Positions 36,332-46,478 are shown, counted from the stretch's first letter. The stretch: 64,000 nt of DNA from Enterobacter cloacae subsp. cloacae ATCC 13047 (GCF_000025565.1 NC_014121.1:1116001-1180000); one strand, 5' to 3'. The notes: generated from the sequence alone by a model not told the origin. Made by a program: numbers and translations.

Positions 36332-37363
36332 TTATTTACCCATCTTCACGTCGCTGACCCATTTATTGATCAGCGCTTTACGCACGTCCGTGGAGCCGTA
36401 CTTGTCCATGTCATAGCTGATGAGCTTGAGGTCATCGAGCTTGAGCGAGTTCGGTGAGGTCTCGGCTGTGGTGTTGGTCAGGATTTGGTAGGATTTGCCC
36501 TTCTTCCACGCCAGCTCCTGCGCTTCTTTGGAGAGCACCCAGTCCACGAACAGCTTCGCGTTCTCTTCGTTGCGCGCGCCCTTCAGAATGCTTACACCGC
36601 CAATTTCATACCCGGTGCCTTCGCAGGGAGAGATCAGTTCCAGCGGTGCACCCTGCTCTTTTTCCAGCGAGTAGTCGTGCAGGAAGCCGATGCCGATGGC
36701 GGTTTCACCACGTGCGGCGTTACGCGCCGGGGCAATGCCGGATTTGGTGTACTGAGACACGTTGCCGTTCAGCTGTTTCAGGTAGTCGAAGGCCTGATCT
36801 TCCCCCCACAGCTGGACGAAGGTCGCCAGCGCGGTATAGGCGGTGCCGGAGCTTTGTGGATCGGCAATCTGGATCTCGCCCTTGTATTCCGGTTTGGTCA
36901 GATCCTTCCAGCATTTGGGCACCGGCAGATTTTTCTCTTTCAGGCGCTGGGTGTTAACGCCAAAGCCTAAGATCCCGACATAGACCGCAGAGGAGAGGTT
37001 GCCCTTCACCTTGGCCGGATCGCGGAATTTCTCCATGATCTGTTCCAGGTTTTCCGATTTATAGGGCTGGAGTAACCCCATCTCACCGGCCTGGGACTGC
37101 GGATCCAGCGTGCCGCCGTACCAGACATCGGCCTGCGGGTTTTTCTTCTCGGCATCCACCTTCGCCAGCGTGCTGCCGGAACCGTTGCGGATAAACGAGG
37201 TTTTAACATCGTACTTTTCACCGAATGCTTTGGTTTCCACTTCGCACATTTCGTTAGTGGCGCTGCAGTACACCACCAGACGGCCTTTGGCCTGTGCGGC
37301 ACCGGTTAAGGTAGCCAGTGCGATCCCGGAAGCAATGAGGGTAGAGAGAAGCGTTGTTTTCAT
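36332..37363 (-). CDS. afuA: Periplasmic binding protein AfuA
   Basis: This 343-residue protein has a signal peptide (MKTTLLSTLIASGIALATLTGAAQA) followed by KGRLVVYCSATNEMCEVETKAF, the family start. It belongs to the FbpA-like cluster D, but known AfuA proteins bind hexose phosphates rather than iron. The gene begins 13 bp after the UhpC-like gene stop, so the transporter seems to be read from the same promoter as the sensing genes. The first two Cys of the mature protein may form a disulfide. Confidence 0.9.
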   Translation of the reverse strand: MKTTLLSTLIASGIALATLTGAAQAKGRLVVYCSATNEMCEVETKAFGEKYDVKTSFIRNGSGSTLAKVDAEKKNPQADVWYGGTLDPQSQAGEMGLLQPYKSENLEQIMEKFRDPAKVKGNLSSAVYVGILGFGVNTQRLKEKNLPVPKCWKDLTKPEYKGEIQIADPQSSGTAYTALATFVQLWGEDQAFDYLKQLNGNVSQYTKSGIAPARNAARGETAIGIGFLHDYSLEKEQGAPLELISPCEGTGYEIGGVSILKGARNEENAKLFVDWVLSKEAQELAWKKGKSYQILTNTTAETSPNSLKLDDLKLISYDMDKYGSTDVRKALINKWVSDVKMGK

Positions 37364-37376
37364 TATTCAGCCCTTT

Positions 37377-38678
37377 TTATGACGTTATGTGACTGCGAGA
37401 AGCGGTGATGCCCGCCATCAGCAAGGGCATCAGTAATAAACCCATCAGGACGGCGGCAATCGAGAGCAAACTGAACATCCCTGACCAGCCGTAGCGTTCA
37501 ATCACCTGCGACAGCGGCCACCCGGCCAGCGAGGCACCCAGATAGGCAAATACGCCGAGAAAGCCGGTAATCGAGCCTGCCGCCAGTTTGTGTCCACACT
37601 CAACGGCGGCAAGGCCAATGAGCATCTGCGGACCGAAGACGAAAAATCCGACCGTAAAAAAACACATCGCCAGCAGGGCATAGTGATGAACCGGTGCCAG
37701 CCACAGCGCAGCGACAGACACCATCAGCCCCAGCGTGAACAGCAAAATCATCGGTGCACGCTGGCCGCTGAACAGCAGATCTGATCCCCATCCAGCAAAT
37801 AACGCGCCCAGTAACCCGCCCACTTCGAACAGCATCACCGTGGCGTTGGCGCTAAGCAGGTTCACGCCGTGGCTTTCTGCCAGCCAAATATTGCCCCAGT
37901 CGTTCAGGGCGATGCGGATGAGATACACCAGCACATACGACGCCCCGAGCAGCCAGATCATCGGGTTTTGCAGCATGGTGGTACGCAACATCTGCCATAA
38001 CCCCATCGTCGGGCTTTGCTGCTGCTGGCGCAGCTCCAGCGGATCGCTACGCCACTCCCCGACCGTGGGCAGACCCTCTTCCTGCGGTGTACCCCGCAGT
38101 TGTATGGTCAGCCACAGGCCGAGCACGATGCTGATGATCCCCGGTGTCAGCATCGCCGCCTGCCACCCCCATCGATGGGCGGCAACGGCGCAAATCAACG
38201 GAATAATCGCGCCACCGATATTGATGGAGGTATTCCAGCAGCCCCACCAGAAGCCGCGTTCGTTACGCGAATACCAGTGGGTCAGCAGCCTGGCGCAGGG
38301 CGGCCAGCCCCAGCCCTGAAAGAAGCCGTTCAGCGTCCAGATAAACAGAAGCAGCGGGAACGCATCGCTAAAGCTGAACAGCACGTTCAGCACGCCCGTA
38401 GCCAGCAGCCCGATGCCCATAAACGCGCGCTGTCCGTGGCTGTCGTTCCAGAGCCCGGCGGCGAATTTGGACAGCCCGTAGCTGAGATAAAACAGCGAAC
38501 CGATAAGCCCGATATCGCCCTTGCTCAGCCCCAGATCCAGCTGCAGCGCGGGTAAAACATAGTTCAGACTTTTTCGCGTCAGGTAAAACGCGGCGTAGCC
38601 AATCGCCATACAAAGGAGCAGCCTGGGGCGCAGCGCCCGGTAACGTTGTGAAACCTCTTCAGCAGACAGTGCGTGCAT
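37377..38678 (-). CDS. UhpC-like sugar-phosphate sensor/transporter (organophosphate:Pi antiporter family)
   Basis: This protein has about 433 residues counted from ATG 38678 (GGAGA upstream), close to UhpC's usual size. It has 12 membrane helices. YLTRKSLNYVLPALQLDLGLSKGDIGLIGSLFYLSYGLSKFAAGLWND is the GlpT/UhpT/UhpC signature, and a conserved Arg in the first helix region and central WGGPP-like turn (GWGWPPCARLLTHWYSRNERG) are seen. In E. coli UhpC senses external glucose-6-phosphate for UhpB. Here it lies between the kinase gene and afuA. Confidence 0.88.
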   Translation of the reverse strand: MHALSAEEVSQRYRALRPRLLLCMAIGYAAFYLTRKSLNYVLPALQLDLGLSKGDIGLIGSLFYLSYGLSKFAAGLWNDSHGQRAFMGIGLLATGVLNVLFSFSDAFPLLLFIWTLNGFFQGWGWPPCARLLTHWYSRNERGFWWGCWNTSINIGGAIIPLICAVAAHRWGWQAAMLTPGIISIVLGLWLTIQLRGTPQEEGLPTVGEWRSDPLELRQQQQSPTMGLWQMLRTTMLQNPMIWLLGASYVLVYLIRIALNDWGNIWLAESHGVNLLSANATVMLFEVGGLLGALFAGWGSDLLFSGQRAPMILLFTLGLMVSVAALWLAPVHHYALLAMCFFTVGFFVFGPQMLIGLAAVECGHKLAAGSITGFLGVFAYLGASLAGWPLSQVIERYGWSGMFSLLSIAAVLMGLLLMPLLMAGITASRSHITS

Positions 38679-38763
38679 GGCGTTCTCCGTTTGAGATGAC
38701 TGTAGGGAAGTGCGGCATAAATGGGATGAGACAAAGTCTGGAGTGACTAAGACTTTTTCCTGG

Positions 38764-40305
38764 TCAGAGCGGCGTTTGTTGCAAATTTGTGGGCAGGTTA
38801 ACAATTACGCGCGTCCCTGGAAGGGATTCCAGCGTCAGTTCGCCGCCGAGCGCAGAGACGCGCTCGCGCATGCCCTGAATGCCAAAGCCGGGCTGCTGCT
38901 GCGGGCTAATGCCGCTACCGTTATCGTGCACCTCAAGGTACAGCCGCGCGTGCCGCTGGCAGAGCAGAATTGTGACTTCGCTTGCGTTGGCGTGTTTGCA
39001 GACGTTGTTGAGCAGCTCCTGAAGCAGGCGATATAGCGTAAAGACCAGCGTTTCGCTCTCCGGCGGCGTGGGAAGCCGGTAGTCAAAGTGGCAGCGGATC
39101 CCGCGTTCAGCAAAGGCGAACTCGTTGACCAGGTGGTGCAGAGCCTCGTGGAGCGACAGCTCTTCCAGCACGGGGGGGCGAAGCTGGCGCAAAAGCTGGC
39201 GTGTGGAGTGGTGAATACGCCGCGCGAGATCGTTGATCTGTCCAGCGGCCTCAATGGCGAGCGGCGTATCGCTCGTCCGCTTCACCAACTGAGACTGAAT
39301 CTGGATAGCGGTGATGTTCTGGCCAATCTCATCATGAAGCTCGCGCGCCAGCAGCTTGCGGGTGTCCTCTTCGGAATGGATCAGTTTCTCCGCCAGCGCC
39401 CGCCTGGCCTGAAGTTCATTCTCAAGCCGATGGCGATAGCGTTCGAGGTTCATCGCCAGATGCTGCTGGCGGCTGATAGCGATTCCCAGGCCAATCCCCA
39501 GCAACGACTGGGTAGAGAGAAAAATTTCCAGTTCGAGAAGGTCGCTAAATCCGACGCCCACCTGGCGGGCAATGGTGATCATCATGCTGCCGAGCAGCCC
39601 GGAAAGGACACCACCCTGCCAGCCGAATTTCCACGCCATCACCACGTTGGGCAGGAACACGATAATCAGCAGCAGCCGCTCCAGCGCCGGGGAGAGCACC
39701 ATCTGCGTGCCGATGCCGATAATGAAAAACAGGCTGCACCAGATAATCAGCGAGGTGCGCAGCGGCGGATTGCTGGTGTCCAGCCCCAGCAGATGGTAAC
39801 GATGCTGCTGGCGTAAAAATTCGAAGACCAGATAGACGAACGGCGTAAGCAGCACGCCACCCGTAAATGAGCCGAGCAAAAGCAGCGTGGCCGGGCTGTC
39901 CAGAAAGGGCGACAGGAGCAAGGTTTGCAGTAGGGCATTCACCGTCACCGCCGCAATCAGGGTCGACAGCCGCTGCCAGTAGAGCGGGAAACGGTGCCAG
40001 TACCGCTGCGCCAGCCAGGCGCTGACTATGCCGATAAGCGGCACAGTTAGCATCATATAACGTGTGAGGAGTTGCTCGCCGTGCAGCCACAGAATGGCGG
40101 CAAGGGGGGGAAGAATTAATGCAGGCCAGTAGTGGCGTGAAAGTAAAATCATCAGTGCCAGCCACACCCCCTGCGGCAGAAACAGCACCGCCTGCTGGCC
40201 GTTGTGGGTAAGGTAGAAACTCAGCGTCCACAGCATCAGCCAGCCGGTTCCCCAGGCCAGCATAATGAACAGGGACAGGATCAGATGCCGGACAGCGCGC
40301 CGCAT
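38764..40305 (-). CDS. UhpB-like membrane histidine kinase
   Basis: This 513-residue protein has an N-terminal eight-helix MASE1-type membrane domain (about 1-290). A HisKA_3 dimerisation segment follows, with the phospho-accepting His in ARELHDEIGQNITAIQIQSQLV, and then an ATPase domain with ELLNNVCKHANASEVTI (N box) and DNGSGISPQQQPGFGIQGMRERV (G boxes). This is the UhpB/NarX-type kinase. It shares 1 bp with the UhpA-like gene (TGATG) and so is co-translated. Probable signal: an external sugar phosphate through the UhpC-like protein. Confidence 0.9.
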   Translation of the reverse strand: MRRAVRHLILSLFIMLAWGTGWLMLWTLSFYLTHNGQQAVLFLPQGVWLALMILLSRHYWPALILPPLAAILWLHGEQLLTRYMMLTVPLIGIVSAWLAQRYWHRFPLYWQRLSTLIAAVTVNALLQTLLLSPFLDSPATLLLLGSFTGGVLLTPFVYLVFEFLRQQHRYHLLGLDTSNPPLRTSLIIWCSLFFIIGIGTQMVLSPALERLLLIIVFLPNVVMAWKFGWQGGVLSGLLGSMMITIARQVGVGFSDLLELEIFLSTQSLLGIGLGIAISRQQHLAMNLERYRHRLENELQARRALAEKLIHSEEDTRKLLARELHDEIGQNITAIQIQSQLVKRTSDTPLAIEAAGQINDLARRIHHSTRQLLRQLRPPVLEELSLHEALHHLVNEFAFAERGIRCHFDYRLPTPPESETLVFTLYRLLQELLNNVCKHANASEVTILLCQRHARLYLEVHDNGSGISPQQQPGFGIQGMRERVSALGGELTLESLPGTRVIVNLPTNLQQTPL

Positions 40306-40934
40306 CAGTGACCCGTCAGCAGTTGGTTATCAAGCGCAAAGTGCACCAGGTCGATGGTGCTGTTGCACTGAAGCTTGCCCAGTACATTGGCACGATGAAC
40401 GTGTACTGTTTTATGGCTCAGCGCAAGCGTATAGGCGATCTCCTTCACGCTTTCTCCTTTCACCAGCAGTTCAAACACTTCGCGTTCGCGCGGGGTGAGC
40501 GCCTCAAGCACTTTTGGCATCGGCTCGCCGCCGCGCAGCGCTTTTACCGCATCGGCACACAGATAATGCCCGCCCATGCCGACGGTGCGCACGGCCTGCA
40601 CCAGTTCCTCCGGGCCGCAGCGCTTGGTCAGATAGCCGCTTGCACCCGCGTCGAGAGCACTTTGCACAAAGGCCGGGGTATCGTAGATGCTCAGGATGAT
40701 GGCGCGAAACGTTGGCCGCTGCTGGCGCAGGCGCTTGAGCAGGCTAAGACCGTTTTCGTCCGGCATCGCAACATCCATCACCGCCACGTCGATATCGTTA
40801 CGCGACAGGACGGGCCACGCCTCTGCAGCGCTGCTGAACTGACCCTCTACGACTAAATCCTCTTCCAGATTTAACAGTTGGGCGAAACCGGAACGCACCA
40901 CCACGTGATCGTCCACCAGCACCACTTTAATCAT
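40305..40934 (-). CDS. UhpA-like response regulator (NarL family)
   Basis: This 209-residue protein has a receiver domain with the acidic pair near residue 8, the phosphorylated Asp in AVMDVAMPDENG (about 54), Thr/Ser and Lys (SGYLTKRCG). A LuxR-type helix-turn-helix follows: LTPREREVFELLVKGESVKEIAYTLALSHKTVHVH. E. coli UhpA activates a hexose-phosphate transporter gene. It is the first gene of the six-gene unit and divergent from tauA. Confidence 0.9.
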   Translation of the reverse strand: MIKVVLVDDHVVVRSGFAQLLNLEEDLVVEGQFSSAAEAWPVLSRNDIDVAVMDVAMPDENGLSLLKRLRQQRPTFRAIILSIYDTPAFVQSALDAGASGYLTKRCGPEELVQAVRTVGMGGHYLCADAVKALRGGEPMPKVLEALTPREREVFELLVKGESVKEIAYTLALSHKTVHVHRANVLGKLQCNSTIDLVHFALDNQLLTGH

Positions 40935-41082
40935 CTCGACACCTTTTGCTCATTCGTTGACCTATGATGCCCGTTGCCGACGGGCTGGCAATACTGCGGC
41001 TGCGGTTATGGAATCGATGTAACAAAATTGCAATAAAGCCACAGCCCACTTTTTTTAACTATCCTTTCCCGCTTTTTTTCTA

Positions 41083-41111
41083 AAAACGAATCGTTATTAG
41101 CGATTCGTTTT
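41083..41111. promoter_or_regulatory. Perfect inverted repeat between the uhp-type operon and tauABCD
   Basis: AAAACGAATCG and CGATTCGTTTT are perfect 11-base arms around TTATTAG, 66 bp before the tauA start. It lies in the 242-bp divergent region and may be an operator for either unit. A Cbl/CysB site is expected upstream of tauA but LysR sites are too loose to place by eye. Confidence 0.5.
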
Positions 41112-41176
41112 AATTCCTTTATCAAAATTCCCGCGCCGGAAATACTGCCCTCATAACAACAAGGGGAGCAGACAGG

Positions 41177-42139
41177 ATGGCAATTACATCGCGAATTACA
41201 TTACTCGGCGCGCTGGCGCTGTGGGCATTTCAGGCGCAGGCGGTGGACGTCACCGTCGCGTATCAGACCTCCGCAGAGCCTGCGAAAGTCGCGCAGGCGG
41301 ATAACAACTTTGCCAAAGAGAGCGGCGCAAACGTCGACTGGCGTAAGTTCGACAGCGGGGCGGCCGTGGTGCGTGCGCTTGCGTCCGGCGACGTGCAGAT
41401 TGGTAATATCGGCTCCAGCCCGCTGGCGGTAGCGGCCAGCCAGCAGGTGCCGATTGAAGTTTTCCTCCTCGCTTCACAGCTGGGTAACTCCGAAGCGCTG
41501 GTGGTGAAGAAAAACATCACCAAACCGGAAGACCTGATCGGCAAGCGCATCGCCGTGCCGTTCATTTCGACCACTCACTACAGCCTGCTGGCGGCGCTGA
41601 AACACTGGGGCATCAAGCCAGGCCAGGTGCAAATCATTAATCTGCAGCCACCGGCGATTATTGCGGCCTGGCAGCGCGGCGATATTGATGGCGCATACGT
41701 CTGGGCACCGGCCGTCAATGAGCTGGAAAAAGACGGCACCGTGCTGACCGACTCCGAAAAAGTGGGCCAGTGGGGCGCGCCAACGCTTGACGTGTGGGTG
41801 GTGCGCAAAGATTTTGCCGAGAAACATCCTGAGGTCGTGAAGGCCTTTGCCAAAAGCGCCATCGACGCTCAGCAGCCCTATATCAGCAACCCGGATGCAT
41901 GGCTGAAGCAGCCTGCCAATCTCGAAAAACTGTCCCGTCTGAGCGGCGTGCCGCAAGCGGACGTTCCGGGGCTGGTGAAAGGGAATACCTATCTCACGCC
42001 TGCCCAGCAGGTACAACAGCTGACCGGGCCGGTAAACAAAGCGATTGTCGATACCGCCACGTTCCTGAAAGAGCAGGGCAAAGTGCCTGCGGTGGCGGCG
42101 GACTACAGCCAGTACGTGACCGATCGCTTTGTGAAATAA
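41177..42139 (+). CDS. tauA: Taurine-binding periplasmic protein TauA
   Basis: This 320-residue protein has a signal peptide ending QAQA and a mature start [20 protein letters not shown]. The tau/ssu binding-protein features include [20 protein letters not shown] and [21 protein letters not shown]. It delivers taurine to TauBC under sulfate starvation. First gene of tauABCD, with AGGGGAG upstream. Confidence 0.96.
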   Translation: MAITSRITLLGALALWAFQAQAVDVTVAYQTSAEPAKVAQADNNFAKESGANVDWRKFDSGAAVVRALASGDVQIGNIGSSPLAVAASQQVPIEVFLLASQLGNSEALVVKKNITKPEDLIGKRIAVPFISTTHYSLLAALKHWGIKPGQVQIINLQPPAIIAAWQRGDIDGAYVWAPAVNELEKDGTVLTDSEKVGQWGAPTLDVWVVRKDFAEKHPEVVKAFAKSAIDAQQPYISNPDAWLKQPANLEKLSRLSGVPQADVPGLVKGNTYLTPAQQVQQLTGPVNKAIVDTATFLKEQGKVPAVAADYSQYVTDRFVK

Positions 42140-42149
42140 GGGGGCTGCG

Positions 42150-42917
42150 ATGCTGACTATTACAAATCTGTCTGCTGATTACGGTGGCAAACCGGCTCTG
42201 GAGAACATCAACCTGACGCTGGAGAGCGGTGAGCTGCTGGTTGTGCTTGGCCCGTCCGGGTGCGGGAAAACAACGCTGCTGAATCTGATTGCCGGGTTTG
42301 TGCCATATCAGCATGGCTCCATTCAACTGGAAGGTAAAAAAGTGGAGGGCCCGGGCGCTGAGCGTGGGGTGGTCTTTCAGAACGAAGGTCTGCTTCCCTG
42401 GCGCAACGTGCAGGAAAACGTGGCGTTTGGGTTGCAACTGGCGGGCGTAAGCCGCGAGCAACGGCTGGCAACAGCACGGGACATGCTCAAAAAGGTCGGT
42501 CTTGAAGGGGCTGAAAAACGGTTTATCTGGCAGCTTTCCGGCGGCCAGCGTCAGCGGGTTGGAATTGCCCGCGCGCTGGCGGCCAATCCGCAGCTTTTGC
42601 TGCTGGATGAGCCGTTCGGGGCGTTGGATGCCTTTACCCGCGAGCAGATGCAAACCCTGCTTTTACGCCTGTGGCATGAAACGGGTAAACAGGTGCTGCT
42701 GATCACCCACGATATCGAAGAGGCGGTGTTTATGGCGACCGAGCTGGTGCTGCTGTCCCCTGGCCCGGGGCGCGTGCTGGAGCGGCTGCCGCTTGAGTTT
42801 GCCCGTCGCTATGTCGCGGGGGAGCCGGTGCGCAGCATCAAATCCGATCCGCGGTTTATTGAACAGCGTGAATACGTCTTAAGCCGTGTGTTTGAACAAC
42901 GGGAGGCCTTCTCATGA
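42150..42917 (+). CDS. tauB: Taurine ABC transporter ATPase TauB
   Basis: This 255-residue ATPase has Walker [11 protein letters not shown]-loop [11 protein letters not shown], signature [15 protein letters not shown], Walker [13 protein letters not shown] and the switch His in [10 protein letters not shown]. It powers taurine import. It starts 10 bp after tauA and overlaps tauC by 4 bp. Confidence 0.97.
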   Translation: MLTITNLSADYGGKPALENINLTLESGELLVVLGPSGCGKTTLLNLIAGFVPYQHGSIQLEGKKVEGPGAERGVVFQNEGLLPWRNVQENVAFGLQLAGVSREQRLATARDMLKKVGLEGAEKRFIWQLSGGQRQRVGIARALAANPQLLLLDEPFGALDAFTREQMQTLLLRLWHETGKQVLLITHDIEEAVFMATELVLLSPGPGRVLERLPLEFARRYVAGEPVRSIKSDPRFIEQREYVLSRVFEQREAFS

Positions 42918-43741
42918 GCATCGTCTTCAGCGAGAAAACGCGACGCGCGCGCCCGGTCTTACGCTGGCCTTTCTCGCGCCAGATAACACTCAGTGTCGGC
43001 ACGCTGCTGGTGCTGCTGGCGGTCTGGTGGCTGGTTGCCGCGCAGGCATGGATCAGCCCGCTGTTTCTGCCGCCGCCGGGGCAGGTGCTGGCAAAACTCA
43101 TCACCATTGCCGGGCCGCAGGGCTTTATGGACGCTACGCTCTGGCAGCACTTGGGTGCAAGCCTGGCGCGCATTCTGGTGGCGCTACTGGCGGCGGTGAT
43201 AATCGGCATTCCGGTCGGGATCGCGATGGGCTTAAGCCCGACGGTGCGCGGGATCCTCGATCCGCTGATTGAGCTTTACCGTCCGGTGCCGCCGCTGGCC
43301 TATCTGCCGCTGATGGTGATCTGGTTCGGCATCGGTGAAACGTCAAAAATCCTGCTGATTTATCTGGCGATTTTCGCCCCGGTTGCCATGTCGGCTCTGG
43401 CGGGTGTCAAAAGCGCCCAGCAGGTGCGGATCCGCGCGGCGCAATCGCTGGGAGCCAGCCGGACACAGGTGCTGCTGTTTGTGATTTTACCGGGCGCACT
43501 GCCGGAGATTTTAACCGGATTACGCATCGGCCTTGGCGTGGGCTGGTCAACGCTGGTGGCGGCAGAGCTGATCGCCGCCACCCGAGGGTTAGGGTTTATG
43601 GTGCAGTCGGCGGGGGAGTTTCTGGCGACTGACGTGGTACTGGCCGGGATTGCGGTTATCGCCGTGATCGCCTTTGGATTAGAACTGGGGCTGCGTGCGC
43701 TGCAGCGTCGTCTGACGCCCTGGCATGGAGAAATACAATGA
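42914..43741 (+). CDS. tauC: Taurine ABC transporter permease TauC
   Basis: This 275-residue protein has about six membrane helices and the permease EAA motif in [34 protein letters not shown]. It overlaps tauB by 4 bp and tauD by 4 bp, showing translational coupling through the operon. Confidence 0.97.
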   Translation: MSIVFSEKTRRARPVLRWPFSRQITLSVGTLLVLLAVWWLVAAQAWISPLFLPPPGQVLAKLITIAGPQGFMDATLWQHLGASLARILVALLAAVIIGIPVGIAMGLSPTVRGILDPLIELYRPVPPLAYLPLMVIWFGIGETSKILLIYLAIFAPVAMSALAGVKSAQQVRIRAAQSLGASRTQVLLFVILPGALPEILTGLRIGLGVGWSTLVAAELIAATRGLGFMVQSAGEFLATDVVLAGIAVIAVIAFGLELGLRALQRRLTPWHGEIQ

Positions 43742-44586
43742 GTGAACGTCTGACCATTACCCCGCTGGGGCCATATATTGGTGCGCAGGTGTCGGGCCTG
43801 GATGTGACCCGTCCGCTGAGCGATAACCAGTTTGAGCAGCTTTATCATGCGGTGCTGCGCCATCAGGTGGTATTCCTGCGCGAACAGGCAATCACCCCGC
43901 AGCAGCAGCGCGCCCTGGCACTGCGCTTTGGCGATCTGCATATCCATCCGGTTTATCCGCATGCGGAAGGGGTGGAGGAGATTATTGTGCTCGACACGCA
44001 TAACGATAACCCGCCGGACAACGACAACTGGCACACGGATGTGACGTTTATCGAGACGCCACCTGCAGGGGCGATTCTTTCGGCGAAGCTGCTGCCGGAG
44101 ACGGGCGGCGATACGCTGTGGGCCAGCGGCATTGCGGCCTTTGAGGCGCTGTCCGCACCCTTCCGTACCCTGCTGAGCGGCCTGCGGGCGGAGCATGACT
44201 TCAAAAAATCGTTCCAGGAGTACAAGTATCGCAAAACAGAAGCGGAGCATCAGCGCTGGCAGGAGGCGGTTGCGAAACATCCGCCGCTGCTCCATCCGGT
44301 CGTGCGCACCCATCCGGTAACCGGCAAGCAGGCGCTGTTTGTGAATGAGGGATTCACGACGCGGATTGTGGACGTGACGGAAAAAGAGAGCGAGGCGCTG
44401 TTACGTTTCCTGTTTGCGCATATCACCAAACCGGAGTTTCAGGTGCGCTGGCGCTGGCAGGAGAACGATCTGGCGATCTGGGATAACCGCGTGACGCAGC
44501 ACTATGCGAATGCGGATTATCTGCCACAGCGTCGAATTATGCAGAGGGCGACAATTTTGGGAGATAAGCCGTTTTACCGTCCTTGA
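43738..44586 (+). CDS. tauD: Taurine dioxygenase TauD
   Basis: This 282-residue Fe(II)/2-oxoglutarate dioxygenase releases sulfite from taurine. The iron ligands are visible: His and Asp in NWHTDVTF (about 99 and 101) and the distal His in [10 protein letters not shown] (about 255), with the 2-oxoglutarate-binding Arg in RRIMQRATI. It is the last gene of tauABCD and followed by REP elements. Confidence 0.97.
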   Translation: MSERLTITPLGPYIGAQVSGLDVTRPLSDNQFEQLYHAVLRHQVVFLREQAITPQQQRALALRFGDLHIHPVYPHAEGVEEIIVLDTHNDNPPDNDNWHTDVTFIETPPAGAILSAKLLPETGGDTLWASGIAAFEALSAPFRTLLSGLRAEHDFKKSFQEYKYRKTEAEHQRWQEAVAKHPPLLHPVVRTHPVTGKQALFVNEGFTTRIVDVTEKESEALLRFLFAHITKPEFQVRWRWQENDLAIWDNRVTQHYANADYLPQRRIMQRATILGDKPFYRP

Positions 44587-44599
44587 ACCATCGCACCCG

Positions 44600-44676
44600 T
44601 AGGCCGGGTAAGGCGTAGCCGCCACCCGGCAATTGTGCACCGTTCTTGCCGGGTGGCGCTGCGCTTACCCGGCCTA
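44600..44676. repeat. Pair of inverted REP sequences (BIME)
   Basis: GTAGGCCGGGTAAGGCGTAG...GCCACCCGGC at 44600-44630 and its inverted relative GCCGGGTGGCGCTGCGCTTACCCGGCCTAC ending at 44676 form the common enterobacterial palindromic unit. It lies between convergent tauD and the OlsF-like gene, where it may end or stabilise both messages. Confidence 0.9.
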
Positions 44677-44691
44677 CAAAAAACCGCACAG

Positions 44692-46392
44692 TTAAAGGTG
44701 CGCCTCAATATACCGCTGATAGCGGTTTGCCTTGAGGTAGCACAAGTCCACCAGCACCAGCCCGTCGATGCAGTTGTTGAACGCCGGGTCGCTGCCAAAA
44801 TCGATAAACTGCACGCCGCCGGGTTCACACAGCTCGGAATACTGTTTGTAGAGCGGTGGAATACCGCACCCCAGATTACCGAGCAGGGATTTCAGCTTCG
44901 TCAGGTCATCCACGTAATCGACCCCGCCAAACTGCGCCAACACGTCCGGCAGGGAGGCCGGATAAGGCTGACGTGACGCGGCTAAGGGATGTGTCGCCGG
45001 GAACCAGAGGCGGTAAAACGCCACCAGCAGATCCCGTGCGGCAGGCGGTAAGCCACCGGAAATCGAGACCGGGCCAAAGAGGTAGCGGTAGTGCGGATAA
45101 CGTGCCAGATAGGCACCAATACCGGACCACAGATAGTCCAGACCGCGACGACCCCAGTAGCGCGGTTGAATAAAGCTGCGCCCCAGTTCAATACCGTGTT
45201 CCAGCACGTCCTGCATTTTATCGTCGTAGTGAAACAGACTGTAGCTATAAAGCCCTTCCAGACCGCGTTGCTCGACCTGTCTGGCAGTGGGCATAAAGCG
45301 ATAGGCGCCGACGATCTCCAGATCGTCTTCATCCCACAGGATCAGGTGCAGATAGTCATCGTCGTAACTGTCGGTGTCCCGACGTTTACCGCTCCCTTCC
45401 TCCACGGCGCGAAACGCGATCTCGCGCAGGCGTCCCAGCTCGCGCAGCAGGGGAGCCTCTTCCTGTCCGTTGCGTTGCCACAGATAAATAGTTTTGCCAT
45501 CGCTGGTTTTGCCCAGACATTCAGCCTGGGCCAGCTCGCGCTTCAGCGTGGCCCGGTCTTCCGGACGGGCAATGGCGCATTGGGTTTTAAAGACGCCAGG
45601 CACTCCCTTGCCAAGACGTATCACGTGCTGACGGCACTGCTCGGCCATCTCACGCGATGAAAGGGTTGTGCTATACCAGTGATGCCAGGCTATCTGCTGG
45701 CCGATCTTTATCGGTAGCTGGCTGTGGCGGCGGCGGAACATCTGCTGCATCAGCAAGAGCATCGATACGGTGGGGGACACCAGCGTGCTGGCATAAAAGA
45801 GCAGGCTGTTGTGTGCCTGAATATGCACCGGCAGCAGCGGTACGCGCAGCTTACTGGCGAGTTTAATAAAGCCGGGGTGCCATTTTTTATCGCGGATCCC
45901 TTTGCGCGTAGGACGGGACACTTCTCCCGCCGGGAAGAAGATCAGCACACCTGCGTTTTGCAGATGCTGTTCCATCTGCATCAGGGACATTTTTGCCGTT
46001 CTGCCGCCCATATTGTCCACCGGAATAAACAGCGAGCTAAGCGGTTCAAGGTGGGTCAGCATCCGGTTAGTGACGACTTTCACATCGCGCCGTACACGGG
46101 AAACGGCATACATCAGCGCCAGCCCGTCCAGCGTTCCGGTTGGGTGGTTGGCAATAATGACCAGCGGGCCATGTTCAGGGATTTGTTCGAGATCGCGGGC
46201 GGAAACGGTGCAGAGTATATCGAGGTGCTCCAGAACTTGCTCCACCATATCCAGGCCTTTCAGATGGCGGTGTGTCGCGGCAAATTGCTGGAATTCTTCT
46301 TCGTAGAACAGTCTTTTTAACAGACTTTTTTGCCAGGGTGCAGGCCTCGCCTGAGGCCAAAGGTCGTCGAGAACGCTATCGAGACTAAACAT
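44692..46392 (-). CDS. olsF: Two-domain ornithine-lipid synthase (OlsF-like)
   Basis: This 566-residue protein is a fusion. Residues about 1-270 form a PlsC-like acyltransferase with the NHx4D motif (NHPTGTLD) and FFPAGEVSR, like OlsA. Residues about 290-566 form a GNAT-type N-acyltransferase like OlsB (LREIAFRAVEEGSGKRRDTDSYDDDYLHLILWD...IVGAYRF). This matches OlsF, shown in Serratia to make ornithine lipids, phosphorus-free membrane lipids. E. coli has no counterpart between tauD and hemB, so this is a local gain. Whether it is induced by phosphate limitation cannot be seen here. Confidence 0.78.
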   Translation of the reverse strand: MFSLDSVLDDLWPQARPAPWQKSLLKRLFYEEEFQQFAATHRHLKGLDMVEQVLEHLDILCTVSARDLEQIPEHGPLVIIANHPTGTLDGLALMYAVSRVRRDVKVVTNRMLTHLEPLSSLFIPVDNMGGRTAKMSLMQMEQHLQNAGVLIFFPAGEVSRPTRKGIRDKKWHPGFIKLASKLRVPLLPVHIQAHNSLLFYASTLVSPTVSMLLLMQQMFRRRHSQLPIKIGQQIAWHHWYSTTLSSREMAEQCRQHVIRLGKGVPGVFKTQCAIARPEDRATLKRELAQAECLGKTSDGKTIYLWQRNGQEEAPLLRELGRLREIAFRAVEEGSGKRRDTDSYDDDYLHLILWDEDDLEIVGAYRFMPTARQVEQRGLEGLYSYSLFHYDDKMQDVLEHGIELGRSFIQPRYWGRRGLDYLWSGIGAYLARYPHYRYLFGPVSISGGLPPAARDLLVAFYRLWFPATHPLAASRQPYPASLPDVLAQFGGVDYVDDLTKLKSLLGNLGCGIPPLYKQYSELCEPGGVQFIDFGSDPAFNNCIDGLVLVDLCYLKANRYQRYIEAHL

Positions 46393-46478
46393 GGTTACTC
46401 CTCCTGCCGTCTTGCTCAGACAGTAGAAGGGAGAGATGTCGGTTGTATTGCAGTTTGGTGAAGATTAGCGCAGAGAGG

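Noticed and set aside
33137..37363. Ferric iron uptake system
   Set aside because: Older family name; the flanking UhpABC-type genes and work on AfuA point to sugar phosphates instead.
43360..44313. 317-codon frame on the minus strand
   Set aside because: Spans the tauC-tauD junction on the opposite strand; both tau genes are certain.
44600..44676. CRISPR-like repeat
   Set aside because: Only two inverted copies with REP sequence; no regular spacers or cas genes.
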